Positions 1 to 9,302 of a stretch of 64,000 nucleotides of DNA are shown here, one piece after another. How positions within the stretch are numbered: the stretch's first letter is position 1; each line of letters begins with the position of its first letter. The notes beneath the pieces were generated by a model. That model had not been told where the DNA came from. It ran no database searches and saw only the letters and a list, made by a program, of their open reading frames with translations. The translations under genes and the position numbers were made by a program. The DNA is from Diplonema papillatum (taxonomy: Eukaryota; Euglenozoa; Diplonemea; Diplonemida; Diplonemidae). Location of the stretch: assembly GCA_030068145.1 (NCBI GenBank), contig JAPJBO010000053.1, forward strand, positions 1-64,000, in the 5' to 3' direction.

Positions 1-1466
1 CCGGACCTGTCTTCCTCGGTCTCGTCGTCGACCTTCATCAGCGCACCTCCCGCGCTTATCAGTCGATGCGGGGGCGGCTCCTCGCTGGCGACGACGCGCG
101 TGTCCCCATGCGTCTTGCTCCGGTAGGACGCGACTTGGCGACATGTCCATCCCGCCGCCTTCATGGTCGCCTCAAGATCCGAAGCGGCATCGCGCGCCTG
201 TGCCCCCCTCACCAGGTAATGCATCGCGGGCGGACCCTGCTTCGCCGCCGCTTCGCCCAGCGATTCCCGCACCCGCTCGGACATGCCGTCTTCGACCCTC
301 ACCCCCAGCCGCGCGCGACTACGAGCAAGGCCCAGGCAGCCTTTCCCCTGCGCAAGCACGAGAGCGCTCTTCAGCGATGCTTCCTCGTCAGCTAGCCACA
401 CGACGTCGTTCGTCTCCGACCCCTCCTTCCAGCGCGGTATGCGTAGAAAGAGACCCCTCCTGCCCGAAATTCTCAGCAACCTCCCGACCTGCTCCTCTTC
501 GACGCGCACCATCATCTGAAATACGCGGTTTACCCGCCGCACGTTGAACATGCTGTGCGGACTCAGGTCCACCTTCGCCTCTCCCGCGAGCCGCCTGCAC
601 TCCGCCTTCAGCACCCGCCCCCCCGATGGCTCCTGCAGGGCCGCCAACGTCTCTGCCCCGCACCATCGTGCATCTATCTCGGCGCAAATCAGCACCGTCG
701 ATGTCGGCGGGCGGTCAACCTTCTTCACGTCCGCGGGCGCGTACACCACGTCTCCCTCCGGGGACCTCGTCACGTACCCCGGCAGCACTTTCTCCACGCC
801 GTCAACTCGGCACACCACGTCCGTCCGCCTGCTGCCCTCCAGAGCCGCCACCGTGACCACCGCCGAGCCCTCCGGCATCCCTTCACGCCGTATCCTGCGC
901 GCGCTCGCCATGGGCGCGAACGCCACCGTCGCTTCCGCCAGCTCGGTGTGGTCAACCACCGGCACTCCCCAGTCTTCCTGCCTCAGCTCTATCCTCGCCT
1001 TCCCCGCCCCTCCGACTGCCTTCTCGCCTTCTTGTGCCTTCTTCTGTCCGTCCTCTTCCATCGCGCGCGCGGCCGTCGGCTTCTTGCCCGGCACCTCTTT
1101 CCACCCTCCGTTGCGCTTCTTTTTCTTTTTCCCCTGTTTTCCACCCGACGCCTCTTGCTTCGCCACGCCGTCCCCGCCGCCGCTGGTTTCGTCGTTCTCA
1201 CCTGCACTCGCCTTGCCTTTTCCGCCTTTACCGCCCGCTTTCTCTGCATCTGAACCCGCGACACCGTCACCGCCGTCGTCCCAGCAGAGCTCGCGCTCAT
1301 CCCCCTCGTCATCCGCCCAGCTGGGAGCGTTCGTCGTACTCTGCTTCTTCGCGCCATCCGTCTGAGCCTGCCTTACCAGCCCGCTGACTGCGGCCATCAG
1401 ATCAGCCATCTGCTTTCCCTGAGCCTGCACCTGGGCGGCGAGTTCCTTGAACCCCGGATCCGTCAT
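1..1466 (-). CDS. Non-LTR retrotransposon ORF1 (copy 1), 5' complete, 3' end off the window
   Basis: The frame is open from an ATG at 1466 to the window edge (about 488 codons) with no stop. Positions 1-1029 match 9790-10818 almost base for base, so this is the same ORF1 as in the right-hand copy. Residues 1-147 occur only here: a polar start, an acidic patch near residues 51-64 and a Gly/Lys-rich stretch with five Lys at 113-117, suiting a nucleic-acid-binding ORF1 protein. No RRM or zinc knuckle is evident. ORF1 products of such elements normally coat the element RNA (family knowledge). The ATG choice rests on the in-frame extension past the GTG-equivalent position of copy 2. ORF2 of this copy would lie left of the window. 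Confidence 0.85.
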   Translation of the reverse strand, partial: MTDPGFKELAAQVQAQGKQMADLMAAVSGLVRQAQTDGAKKQSTTNAPSWADDEGDERELCWDDGGDGVAGSDAEKAGGKGGKGKASAGENDETSGGGDGVAKQEASGGKQGKKKKKRNGGWKEVPGKKPTAARAMEEDGQKKAQEGEKAVGGAGKARIELRQEDWGVPVVDHTELAEATVAFAPMASARRIRREGMPEGSAVVTVAALEGSRRTDVVCRVDGVEKVLPGYVTRSPEGDVVYAPADVKKVDRPPTSTVLICAEIDARWCGAETLAALQEPSGGRVLKAECRRLAGEAKVDLSPHSMFNVRRVNRVFQMMVRVEEEQVGRLLRISGRRGLFLRIPRWKEGSETNDVVWLADEEASLKSALVLAQGKGCLGLARSRARLGVRVEDGMSERVRESLGEAAAKQGPPAMHYLVRGAQARDAASDLEATMKAAGWTCRQVASYRSKTHGDTRVVASEEPPPHRLISAGGALMKVDDETEEDRS

Positions 1467-1690
1467 TGCGCGCTCTCGGGGTTGTACCGCTTGATGTGTA
1501 CGCGTGTGTGTGTGTGTGTGTGTCGTCGGTCTTCTCTCTTTGTCTTCGTCCTCTTGATACTTTCTTGGTGCTTCCTTTTACCGGGACGGATCCCGGTGCC
1601 GCTCTCCTTCGAGAGTGTCCACGGCAAGACACCAATAAAGTACAGTGTAGTAGAGTGTAGTAGAGCGTTGTAGAGTGTGATCGAGATTGA
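1467..1690 (-). other. Presumed 5' UTR and 5' junction of retrotransposon copy 1
   Basis: Directly upstream of the ORF1 start. It holds a (GT)n microsatellite at about 1503-1523 and, at 1640-1685, a degenerate 10-bp tandem repeat (agtgtagtag-like). Decamer repeats also flank the other copy at 3686-3708 and 10820-10860, so the element's 5' end is probably near 1640-1690. The exact border is not resolvable by eye. Confidence 0.45.
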
Positions 1691-1977
1691 CACTAGTATT
1701 TTGGGTTCGACCACTGGTGGACCCCTGACTGGCCCATGGGCGACCATGTTGACCACTGTCTGGCCCAAGACGTGCCAAGCATAAGCATACGAGGGACGGA
1801 AACCGCAGGCAAGTGGGCGATGTGCATATGAGACCGGAAGCTCTCGAGATGAAGATGTTCTAAATCATGGCAGCAAGCACGGGGACTGCAGGCGGGTTGG
1901 TGGCGAAAAGGGACAGAAAGATCTTCGAGCGACTGTGAGCAGCCTAGCAAGACGGGATGATGAATGATGAAGAAGCG

Positions 1978-2463
1978 CTAAGTGATCGCAAAGGTCCTTG
2001 TCTGGCGACCGACCTTCCTTGAAAGGAAGGTCGGTAGCCAGACATTTTTGGACGGCTTTGTCAGCAAGGTGCAGGCGATGCACGGGCTCCATGATGACCT
2101 CGTCAACGGCCCCACAGGCGTACACTCACTAGCCGTCGTGAAGAGGCCTCTGTCTGTAACCACCTTTTTCATCCTTGGGAGCAGTGCATCGCCAGGGAGA
2201 TCGAACCCCAAGGCAAGGAGCGACTCTTGCAGCTTCTGAAAGTAATCCAGCACGTACTGGAGATACTTGGTTGTCGTTGCTGGATCCTTCTGCCGCACAA
2301 GTGCTGCAAACACAAGCCGCATCCTCCATCTCTGCTCCATCGTGTCCAGGTACGAGAACGTCAGGCAGAGGATATCTTTGCTCCCCGGAAGCTCTCCTGC
2401 ATCCCCGGCAATGACGAAGTCACCACCCCCAAGCCGGAGCAGAAACTCCATGTCACCGAGGAC
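1978..2463 (-). CDS. Unrecognised coding fragment, probably one exon
   Basis: An open frame of about 157 residues from the Met at 2451, with amino-acid composition typical of real protein (for example TMEQRWRMRLVFAALVRQ and YLQYVLDYFQKLQESLLALG). The frame stays open a few codons upstream of that Met and then meets a stop after an AG, so the Met may not be the true start and this may be an internal or terminal exon. No domain is recognised. The last 40 residues are less protein-like. It lies in the gap between the two retrotransposon copies. Confidence 0.35.
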   Translation of the reverse strand, partial: VLGDMEFLLRLGGGDFVIAGDAGELPGSKDILCLTFSYLDTMEQRWRMRLVFAALVRQKDPATTTKYLQYVLDYFQKLQESLLALGFDLPGDALLPRMKKVVTDRGLFTTASECTPVGPLTRSSWSPCIACTLLTKPSKNVWLPTFLSRKVGRQTRTFAIT

Positions 2464-2594
2464 AAGGTGCCTACCGAGCGCTCGGCGAACACCCTATCGC
2501 CTGGAACTGGCCCGCACCGAATGCCTAAAGGCTCAAGTACTAACTGCGCTAAATTTAATATATGCGAGCTATTGCGAGATAGTGTGGTACTCAT

Positions 2595-2927
2595 TTGCAT
2601 GCAAATGACTCCCCACTGACGCAACAAGAAGACGCCGATGCTCTATCGAATCACGCGATGGATGAGGTTCAGAGACGAGCGACAGCCGAGTATCGGGACT
2701 CGGCGACCGCGAAATCGTACGCGATGAAGAGCGCGATGCGACGGCTGACGAGTATCGTGCAGACGCCGATTCACCCGGCGCTTGAGATGCAAGTCAACGT
2801 CCTGACGTCTCTCGGAGGCGGGAACATGGCCGGACTCAACAAGAGACCACAAATAGCAAACCAGCAGGCGTTTGAAGCTGTGATGCGCGCCTACGAAGCC
2901 GCCGCACGAGAGCAGACGGCGAAGTAG
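2595..2927 (+). CDS. Small hypothetical protein, 110 aa
   Basis: ATG at 2595 or, more plausibly, the internal Met at 2658 (MDEVQRRATAEYRD). The product is Ala/Arg/Gln-rich, predicted largely helical, and ends at a clear stop at 2927. No family is recognised. The short segment acgcaacaagaagacg before the inner Met recurs at 3389, so it may belong to a dispersed repeat rather than a host gene. Confidence 0.35.
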   Translation: MHANDSPLTQQEDADALSNHAMDEVQRRATAEYRDSATAKSYAMKSAMRRLTSIVQTPIHPALEMQVNVLTSLGGGNMAGLNKRPQIANQQAFEAVMRAYEAAAREQTAK

Positions 2928-3685
2928 GCCGGCGACAAGGTGCGAGCCGTACCGCAGGCTGGGCTCCGCAAAGCTGCAACACTGAATGGCAGTTTTCGAC
3001 CGCAGACGCATTACCCGTCGGGATGGGAGCGCAAGCAGGCTCGATGGAATCACGGAGTCAAGCAGGAGAGACGAACTGCGCAGACTGAGCGCAAGACGTG
3101 CACCAAGGGCAGACCAGGACGTTGGGACCGTGCGAAGTCGAAGAAGGAGTCCAAAAGCGAAGCAACAACACCAACGCGGAAACGCAACTCGAAGGCAGCC
3201 AAGCGGGCCTCCAGTGAAGTAACGAAGCTCATCCGAGTGTCCGATGAAACCCCTTGTCAATACCACCCAACGACTGCGACGCGCGTGCGAAATGTCGGAC
3301 GCTAGCGTCTGTCAAGAGCATGCGTGACTCAGCCGTGTTTTAAAGGTGAGATGAGAGGCACCGGCTCCCTCTGTCAAAGGACTATACTAACGCAACAAGA
3401 AGACGAGCTAATGCGAGATAGTGGTACCCGAGCCCGTACGCACTCGACAACCTGCTTCCGTGAGTCAGCCCGAACTTCCTGGTCTCCAGCTACACTGCCT
3501 GTCGCGGTCATTTTTTCAGACTAATATTCTTGTTTTTATTCCAATTTCAATATCCTGTCATCAGCACCTTTTTAGCCCCGGAAGAAGGTGCGTTAGTGGG
3601 CCCGTTGAACCGGCCTATCAAGATTGGCTGAGTGTCACGCCTTTAATCAATTACTGCAGTACCCCCCCAATTCACCCAAATGTTG
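2928..3685. other. No supported gene; spacer beside the retrotransposon 3' end
   Basis: Only short frames occur. The stretch at 3380-3430 repeats pieces of 2560-2640 (acgcaacaagaagacg and gcgagatagtg), a small local duplication. Nothing else is supported. Confidence 0.4.
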
Positions 3686-3708
3686 ATCGAGTGTAATCGA
3701 GCGTAATC
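3686..3708. repeat. Decamer repeat at the 3' junction of retrotransposon copy 2
   Basis: gatcgagtgtaatcgagcg followed by taatcg has a 10-bp period and abuts the conserved 3' end of the element at 3709. A matching (gtaatcgagt)n tract lies at the other border of the same copy (10820-10860), so this is either the target site duplication or a pre-existing decamer target. Confidence 0.5.
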
Positions 3709-3764
3709 GTTTGGATTAGAATGCAAAGAATCTGTGGCGATAATCTGCATCGCCGACGGCGCGG

Positions 3765-6700
3765 TTATCTCTTCGCACGTGATGTGTCATGCTTTCGCCT
3801 CTTTAGCTCGTCTTGATCGTCGCGCTCAGGCGCGCGTTTGGTGCTTCGCTTCTTCTTCGATTGCTCGTCGAGGTTCATCGGTTGCGCGTCGATTTCTGCT
3901 TTTTCCCAGCGCCTGGGCGATGGTCGTGGCGCATCGACGCGTCCTTTGCGTCTTTTCGGTACCGGCTCCGCCGCGGAGTCTGGTTGCCGCTTCTTCGCTG
4001 GCGTTGGCGCCGTCTTCCCGACCTTCGCTGCTGATGTCGGCGTTGATGTTGCGGGTTCTCGCTCGTCTTCCTCTGCTTCCGGCAGAACGAGCACCACGTT
4101 CTCACGTTTCGCCTGTCTCGGCGCTGGCGCGGGACCCTCCGGCTCCGCCTTCCTCTTCTTCGCCGTTGTTTCTTCACCTCTCGCCACGGCCGCCCGGTGG
4201 TGCCCTTTCCTGCAGCAGTGCCCGGGTCTCCTACTCCTCAGGTCGGCGTGTTTCTTACAGCCGTCGCACGTCGGCATGCCATGATCGAGGCATCGGTGGT
4301 GATGGTTGCGACAGCACTCCGCTGTCGTCTTACACGTGGCGCACTGCGTCATCCGGTGCTCGGCACACATTTTTACGGCTAGGCCATCACCCTCCCTGTG
4401 ATGGGCCTGGCAGCACCACGCCACCGACTTGCCCCGGCGCTTACACACGTCGCACTTCACCTTTTGGTGCCCGGGGCACACCCGCTCACCCCACTTTTCG
4501 TGTCGGGGAATCCCTTCCGGCACGAGCCACGGATCCCCTCCGACGACAGCCGACTTCTTCCCTTTCCTCTTCTCCGTAGCGTCATCGAAGGCCGCCCATC
4601 TCGCCGCACGCTCCGCCCTTTCTCTTCCGTACGTCGGGAAAAGGTCCATCCCCCACGCCTCGCCGGTGAACGCATGCCGGCTCGCCTTCAGCTGCGTCTC
4701 CAAGATTCCCATCGTCTCCTCGCCGCCGCGGAAAATTGGCCTCATCTCGTAGCCCGTGAGGCATGGGGGGGCCCCTACCGTTCTCAATGAACCTATCTTC
4801 TCCAGCTTTCTACCCGGCAGAAGCGGCCCCACCCCTTTCCGCTCAAGCGCTTCCCCGATCGTTTTCAGCATCCGCGCCAACATTCTCGCACGGATACACA
4901 GCGGCGTCCCACCTGTCGTCGCCACTAAACTGCCCGGTAGATCGAGCCCGGTGTACACTTCGAAGTCTACTGCGAGCTCTGCCGTCGAGACGTCACCCGC
5001 TACCGACCAGCACATCCCATCCAGCCAATACTGCAGCGCCCGGAACCACCTCTCTCCTGCTACCGCCGTGAAGGTCCCCGGTCCAGCGATCGCTTCGAAA
5101 TTCAGCCGGCGCGGGGGGCAGTCGTCAGGGTGCAGTTGTCTCCAGGGGTGGCCGACTGCCCGGTCTCTTCCTTCTCTCTCCAGCCGTCGTCTCTCTTGCA
5201 TGACTTCCGCCATGAATGTGTGCAGCACTTCGATGTTGATTCGACTTCCCTTCGGCAGAATCCCGTGTTCTTGCAGGCACGGAGGCCAAGTCGAGCGATC
5301 TGCGTCAACAATTTCGGCATACTGCTGTTGCATTCGGATTCGTTCATACGCCCGGCACTGCCACCAAATGTGGCCCAGAGTTTCTTCCGTCGCCTCGTCA
5401 CAGCGTCTGCACAGCCCGTCACCTCCCCACAGCTTAGCAGCATGTGATTCCGTCATCACCGACCCTGCTACGACCTCGGCAACGTCCCGCGCGGCCGTCA
5501 GCGTTGTCGACGCCTTCAGCCCGTAGGCATTCGTCGCGGTGTAGTCGACACCCGCCCGTACCCCTCCGAAGTTTGTGCGCCTCTTCTCGAGCTCCCCTAG
5601 TCGCCAGCCGTGAATCGCCTTTCTCAGGGTGTGCCCTCGCTCCCCCTTACTCTGTCGCACCAGCCTCAGCACATTCCCTGCCTCGTCCTCGGCGTCGTCG
5701 AGATCTTCTGTCCATCGTATACCGAGCTTCTTTGCATGCTCGGCCGCAATACCGATCGGTCCCCATGCGCGGATTCTGCTGCCATACGCCCTTCGAACTG
5801 TTGCGACGCGGGCCCTCCATACCGGCCTCTTTCGGCACACTTCTGCGATCATGCCGAGCGACCGATATGGCAGCACTGTGTAGGGGTCGAGCATGTGGGC
5901 CTTGTTTAGAATGCCCAACACGGCCTCCTGTGCCCGATGCAGCCTCACCGGGTCCCAGACGCCTCTGAGCAATGCTGCGGTGAACTTCCCCAGCCCCCGC
6001 ACCGTCGGAAGCGCGAACTCCGAGCCGTATGTCGCCGCCGGTAGAACCGCCATCGCCGCTAGCCCCGACCTCTGCGCCCTCGAGATCGGTAAGGCACCCA
6101 ACCGTTCGGCCTCCTCTGCACGCTGGTCGTAGCGCAGGTCCGTTGTTCTGCGTGTCCGCTTCGTGCCGACCAGACATCCTACGATTGTAAGCTCTTCCTT
6201 CGTCACGATGTCGGCGCCACCTATCTTCAACTTCGCTTCGTACCCCTTCGGCGTCCCGAAAGCGAACGTCTTCGGTATCCCGATCGACATGCCGGTGTTC
6301 GCACAAAACCTGTCGACTTCCACCAAGGCGTCCTGCAAGCATGCTTCTCTGAGACGCGTCAGGAGGGTGAGGTCGTCCGCGAAGGACTCGCTCGTCACCC
6401 CCCCCACGTCGTCCACTCTGCGCACCACGATGGACAGCAGCGCGTTGATGAGGATCACGCTCAGGGGGCAGCCCTGCAGTATCCCGTTGGTGGTGTAAAA
6501 GATGTCTCCCAGCCCCATGTGCAACTTGTACCGCCTTCGTAGTCGCGCGTAAACATCGCGCAGCGGCCCGAGAATTCTCTCATGGAGGCCAAGATCCCCC
6601 ACCAGCTTCAGCACGACGTCTCGTGGCACTTTGTCGAAGCACTTGGCAAAGTCTAGGGCCACGCCGTACAGCTCCTTTCCCGTCAAGAGAGCCTCTTCAA

Positions 6701-9287
6701 TCTGCGAGGCGATTTCAAACACCACGTCCACGGTTCCGTGTTTGGGCCTGAACCCGTGCTGGCTATCTGCTATCCAGCCTTCTTGCCACTGGACGACGTC
6801 CCTGAGCCTCGTGCTCGCCCACAAGCGATAGACCGCGCTTGTGACGGTGATGGGCCGCAATGCCAGCGGGTCGAGGGTTTCGTCTTTCGGGATCAGCGTG
6901 ACCGCGGCTTCCAACAACGCGTTCGGCCACGTTCCGGTCGCTTCTATCGCGTTGAACACCTCCGCCAGGGCGTTCAGCAACGGCAGTGGCAGCTTCTTTA
7001 ACTCTGCTGTGCTCCATCCGTCCACGCCCGGGACTCCGGCACGCTGCTTCTTTCCAAGAACGCTCCTCAGATCATCGCCCGTCAAATCTCGGCACACCAT
7101 CGGTCGACATCGGATGTATTCCGCATACTCCGCCTTGAAGGCTTCATAGCACGGTTCCGGTCTACTCGCGTACATCCGGTTGATGGGCGCCCATTCTTTC
7201 TGCAACGTCGCGTCGATCTCCCGTAGATTTGCCGTGTAGCGGCCATCCACTTTCAGCGCCACCAGACCGTCCGCCTTCTTCCTTCTGCACCACGGAAGCA
7301 GTTGCGCCCTGTTTGCACAGTGGAAGTTCTGCATCTTGCTCTCCAGCTGAGCTATTCTCCCCTTTCGCGCCTGTGCTGTCAGTGACCGGCTCCTCGCTTC
7401 CAGCTTCTGCCTCAAGGTCTGGGCGACGCTCAAGTCCGGCGGGCGTCGCGGCAAATCGCGCACCTTTGGTACTCGTCCGGCCATTGATTCCAGTCCCGAT
7501 ACTACGTTCTCCCACGTCTTCTCCAGCGATCTCGGCATGCACCCGGGTCCTTCCCCACTCAGTGTTTGCAGCCCTCGGATGTAGGCGTCGAGGCCGTTCA
7601 ATATCTTCCGGAATCTGCTTGAGGCATACGTACCCGCGCCCGTCCCGGTGTCTGTCACGGACGCAAAATGTTCTCTCTTAGGCTTTCTTGTCTCACCCCG
7701 TCCTTGATAGGCGGCAACGGGCCCGTCGAGCAACCCCTGTTTCTCCGCCAGCTCGACCAGATATCCCTCGCACGCCTTAGTCGCCGACACCCAGAGCGCT
7801 TCCACGTCATCTGGTGCTGCATCTTCGAACCGGTGCTTCACTAACCACTCTTCCGCCCGCGCTGCTGCCCGTCCTTCGTGCGTCACGTCTACCTGGCTCA
7901 TGGACCTTGGCATGCGGTACCTCTCACATGTGTCTGCAAACGCGGTGATGTCCAGCTCTACCGTCACCATCTTGTGGCTGGGCACCCGCTGCCCTTCCGC
8001 GTCTACGACGACGGTGGTTTCGCTCGCTACCAGTGAGTGTATCGCGACGTCGTTCAGCAAGACGTGATCGATGCGTGTGCCTCGCGTCCCTGTCTTCTCG
8101 TACGTCTTCGGGGCACCGCCATCGGTGCAGATCTCTGCGGCGTCGTACCATCCCGATCGCAGCATGCACGACATCGCCGCCGACGACGAGGGCTCCGCAT
8201 TAAAATCGCCGGCCACAATGACCGGTACTCGTCCGAGACTTGCTGCTTCTCGGTGCACCTCCGCAATAATCTTCTCCCTCTCCGGCGCCGCCTTGTCCCC
8301 CGAGTTCGCATACAGTGTGAAGACATGCAAAAATTGGTTTCCTCTTCCAAGTCCGACGGCCACGTGCACCCACCTCCGGCTCGGTGACGGCTTCCCGACC
8401 ACGAAGGCCGGCGCCGGTTTCTTCGCGAAGACTGCAACACCCGCTCCGCCGGCTTCCGCTATCCACGGTGATGCTTTGCCCTGCCGGTCAAGTCGCTCCC
8501 GACACGGTTCCCCCCACAGCGACTTCCAGTCTCGCCTGACGCCGTCCTCGAACTCCCTCTGACCCCAGTCGGTCAAAAGCGTCTCCTGTACCGCCAGAAT
8601 GTCGACAGCGGCACAATCCAAAAAGTGTGCCCTCCCCCCGAGAGATGTCATGTTTATCGTCCCGAACTTCAGCGTCTCCCTTCCTCCTTGTAACACGCCC
8701 CCGTCCCGCTTCGGCGGCACCTGCTGCGACCTGGCGTCCGTTCCTTCATGTGCTGCGACCCTCACCGCGTGCTCGACCCGGCTCAACTCCACAGTTTCCA
8801 CCGTGTCTGCATGTAGCGCCAGCTCCGCCAATGTGGTACCCGGGAGCAGGAGCCGGTCGTAGTGCTCCGGAACGTACGTGACCGCCGTCTGCTGCCCCGT
8901 GGCGCCCACGCGAGGTGCGTATCGTCGCAGGATGTGCGGCCTCCTGCTGTCCAGCACCCAGAGTACCGCTCCGGTGACCGTCGCGGCTGCCGTCAACGTC
9001 ATCTCGTCCCCGTACTCGTACGGCCCCCGCATTGCCTCCACGTAAGCAAACCAGCTGCCGTACCTTTCGGACGGCGCGAAGTGTGCTTCGAATGTCGGGT
9101 CTTTTAACATCGCGTCCACAACCCGTGCACGAAGTCTCCTTACCGACCACCCCGGCAGTCCGGCTGCGACCGCTGCGAACTGGCAGGCCCCGTCCCCAGG
9201 GACTTCTTGCACACTCGCTCCCATCGCGTCCGCGGCTTCTCTCAACCTTAACCCCAGCGTTTCGTGCGTCTCTCCACCGCCACGCAT
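3765..9287 (-). CDS. Retrotransposon ORF2: OTU-like protease, APE endonuclease, reverse transcriptase
   Basis: This intact 1840-residue polyprotein should nick target DNA and reverse transcribe the element RNA at the nick (target-primed reverse transcription, family knowledge). Residues about 25-150 look like an OTU cysteine protease: GDGACQF with Cys35 and EHYDRLL with His142. Residues about 205-455 are an exonuclease/endonuclease/phosphatase domain: Asn212, QE near 234-235, GDFNAEP near 357, RIDHVLL near 403, SHK near 435. Residues about 715-1010 are the RT: ALDFAKCFD (motif A, ~880), GILQGCPLS (B, ~935), FADD (C, ~970). A CCHC knuckle follows at about 1290-1310 (CRRC...GHIWWQC) and a Cys/His-rich array at about 1600-1700, then a basic tail. 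Start: ATG at 9287, 15 bp after the ORF1 stop. Confidence 0.93.
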   Translation of the reverse strand: MRGGGETHETLGLRLREAADAMGASVQEVPGDGACQFAAVAAGLPGWSVRRLRARVVDAMLKDPTFEAHFAPSERYGSWFAYVEAMRGPYEYGDEMTLTAAATVTGAVLWVLDSRRPHILRRYAPRVGATGQQTAVTYVPEHYDRLLLPGTTLAELALHADTVETVELSRVEHAVRVAAHEGTDARSQQVPPKRDGGVLQGGRETLKFGTINMTSLGGRAHFLDCAAVDILAVQETLLTDWGQREFEDGVRRDWKSLWGEPCRERLDRQGKASPWIAEAGGAGVAVFAKKPAPAFVVGKPSPSRRWVHVAVGLGRGNQFLHVFTLYANSGDKAAPEREKIIAEVHREAASLGRVPVIVAGDFNAEPSSSAAMSCMLRSGWYDAAEICTDGGAPKTYEKTGTRGTRIDHVLLNDVAIHSLVASETTVVVDAEGQRVPSHKMVTVELDITAFADTCERYRMPRSMSQVDVTHEGRAAARAEEWLVKHRFEDAAPDDVEALWVSATKACEGYLVELAEKQGLLDGPVAAYQGRGETRKPKREHFASVTDTGTGAGTYASSRFRKILNGLDAYIRGLQTLSGEGPGCMPRSLEKTWENVVSGLESMAGRVPKVRDLPRRPPDLSVAQTLRQKLEARSRSLTAQARKGRIAQLESKMQNFHCANRAQLLPWCRRKKADGLVALKVDGRYTANLREIDATLQKEWAPINRMYASRPEPCYEAFKAEYAEYIRCRPMVCRDLTGDDLRSVLGKKQRAGVPGVDGWSTAELKKLPLPLLNALAEVFNAIEATGTWPNALLEAAVTLIPKDETLDPLALRPITVTSAVYRLWASTRLRDVVQWQEGWIADSQHGFRPKHGTVDVVFEIASQIEEALLTGKELYGVALDFAKCFDKVPRDVVLKLVGDLGLHERILGPLRDVYARLRRRYKLHMGLGDIFYTTNGILQGCPLSVILINALLSIVVRRVDDVGGVTSESFADDLTLLTRLREACLQDALVEVDRFCANTGMSIGIPKTFAFGTPKGYEAKLKIGGADIVTKEELTIVGCLVGTKRTRRTTDLRYDQRAEEAERLGALPISRAQRSGLAAMAVLPAATYGSEFALPTVRGLGKFTAALLRGVWDPVRLHRAQEAVLGILNKAHMLDPYTVLPYRSLGMIAEVCRKRPVWRARVATVRRAYGSRIRAWGPIGIAAEHAKKLGIRWTEDLDDAEDEAGNVLRLVRQSKGERGHTLRKAIHGWRLGELEKRRTNFGGVRAGVDYTATNAYGLKASTTLTAARDVAEVVAGSVMTESHAAKLWGGDGLCRRCDEATEETLGHIWWQCRAYERIRMQQQYAEIVDADRSTWPPCLQEHGILPKGSRINIEVLHTFMAEVMQERRRLEREGRDRAVGHPWRQLHPDDCPPRRLNFEAIAGPGTFTAVAGERWFRALQYWLDGMCWSVAGDVSTAELAVDFEVYTGLDLPGSLVATTGGTPLCIRARMLARMLKTIGEALERKGVGPLLPGRKLEKIGSLRTVGAPPCLTGYEMRPIFRGGEETMGILETQLKASRHAFTGEAWGMDLFPTYGRERAERAARWAAFDDATEKRKGKKSAVVGGDPWLVPEGIPRHEKWGERVCPGHQKVKCDVCKRRGKSVAWCCQAHHREGDGLAVKMCAEHRMTQCATCKTTAECCRNHHHRCLDHGMPTCDGCKKHADLRSRRPGHCCRKGHHRAAVARGEETTAKKRKAEPEGPAPAPRQAKRENVVLVLPEAEEDEREPATSTPTSAAKVGKTAPTPAKKRQPDSAAEPVPKRRKGRVDAPRPSPRRWEKAEIDAQPMNLDEQSKKKRSTKRAPERDDQDELKRRKHDTSRAKR

Positions 9288-9302
9288 CCCGTCGTTCCCC
9301 AG

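Noticed and set aside
544..1365. 273-codon plus-strand frame, and similar antisense frames at 9572-10821
   Set aside because: Antisense shadows of the GC-rich retrotransposon ORF1; Pro/Ser/Arg-rich composition and no independent support.
1501..1525. (GT)n tract as a regulatory element
   Set aside because: Simple microsatellite in the retrotransposon 5' region; nothing else supports regulation.
3734..4579. 281-codon plus-strand frame
   Set aside because: Antisense to the C-terminal end of ORF2; composition typical of a shadow frame.
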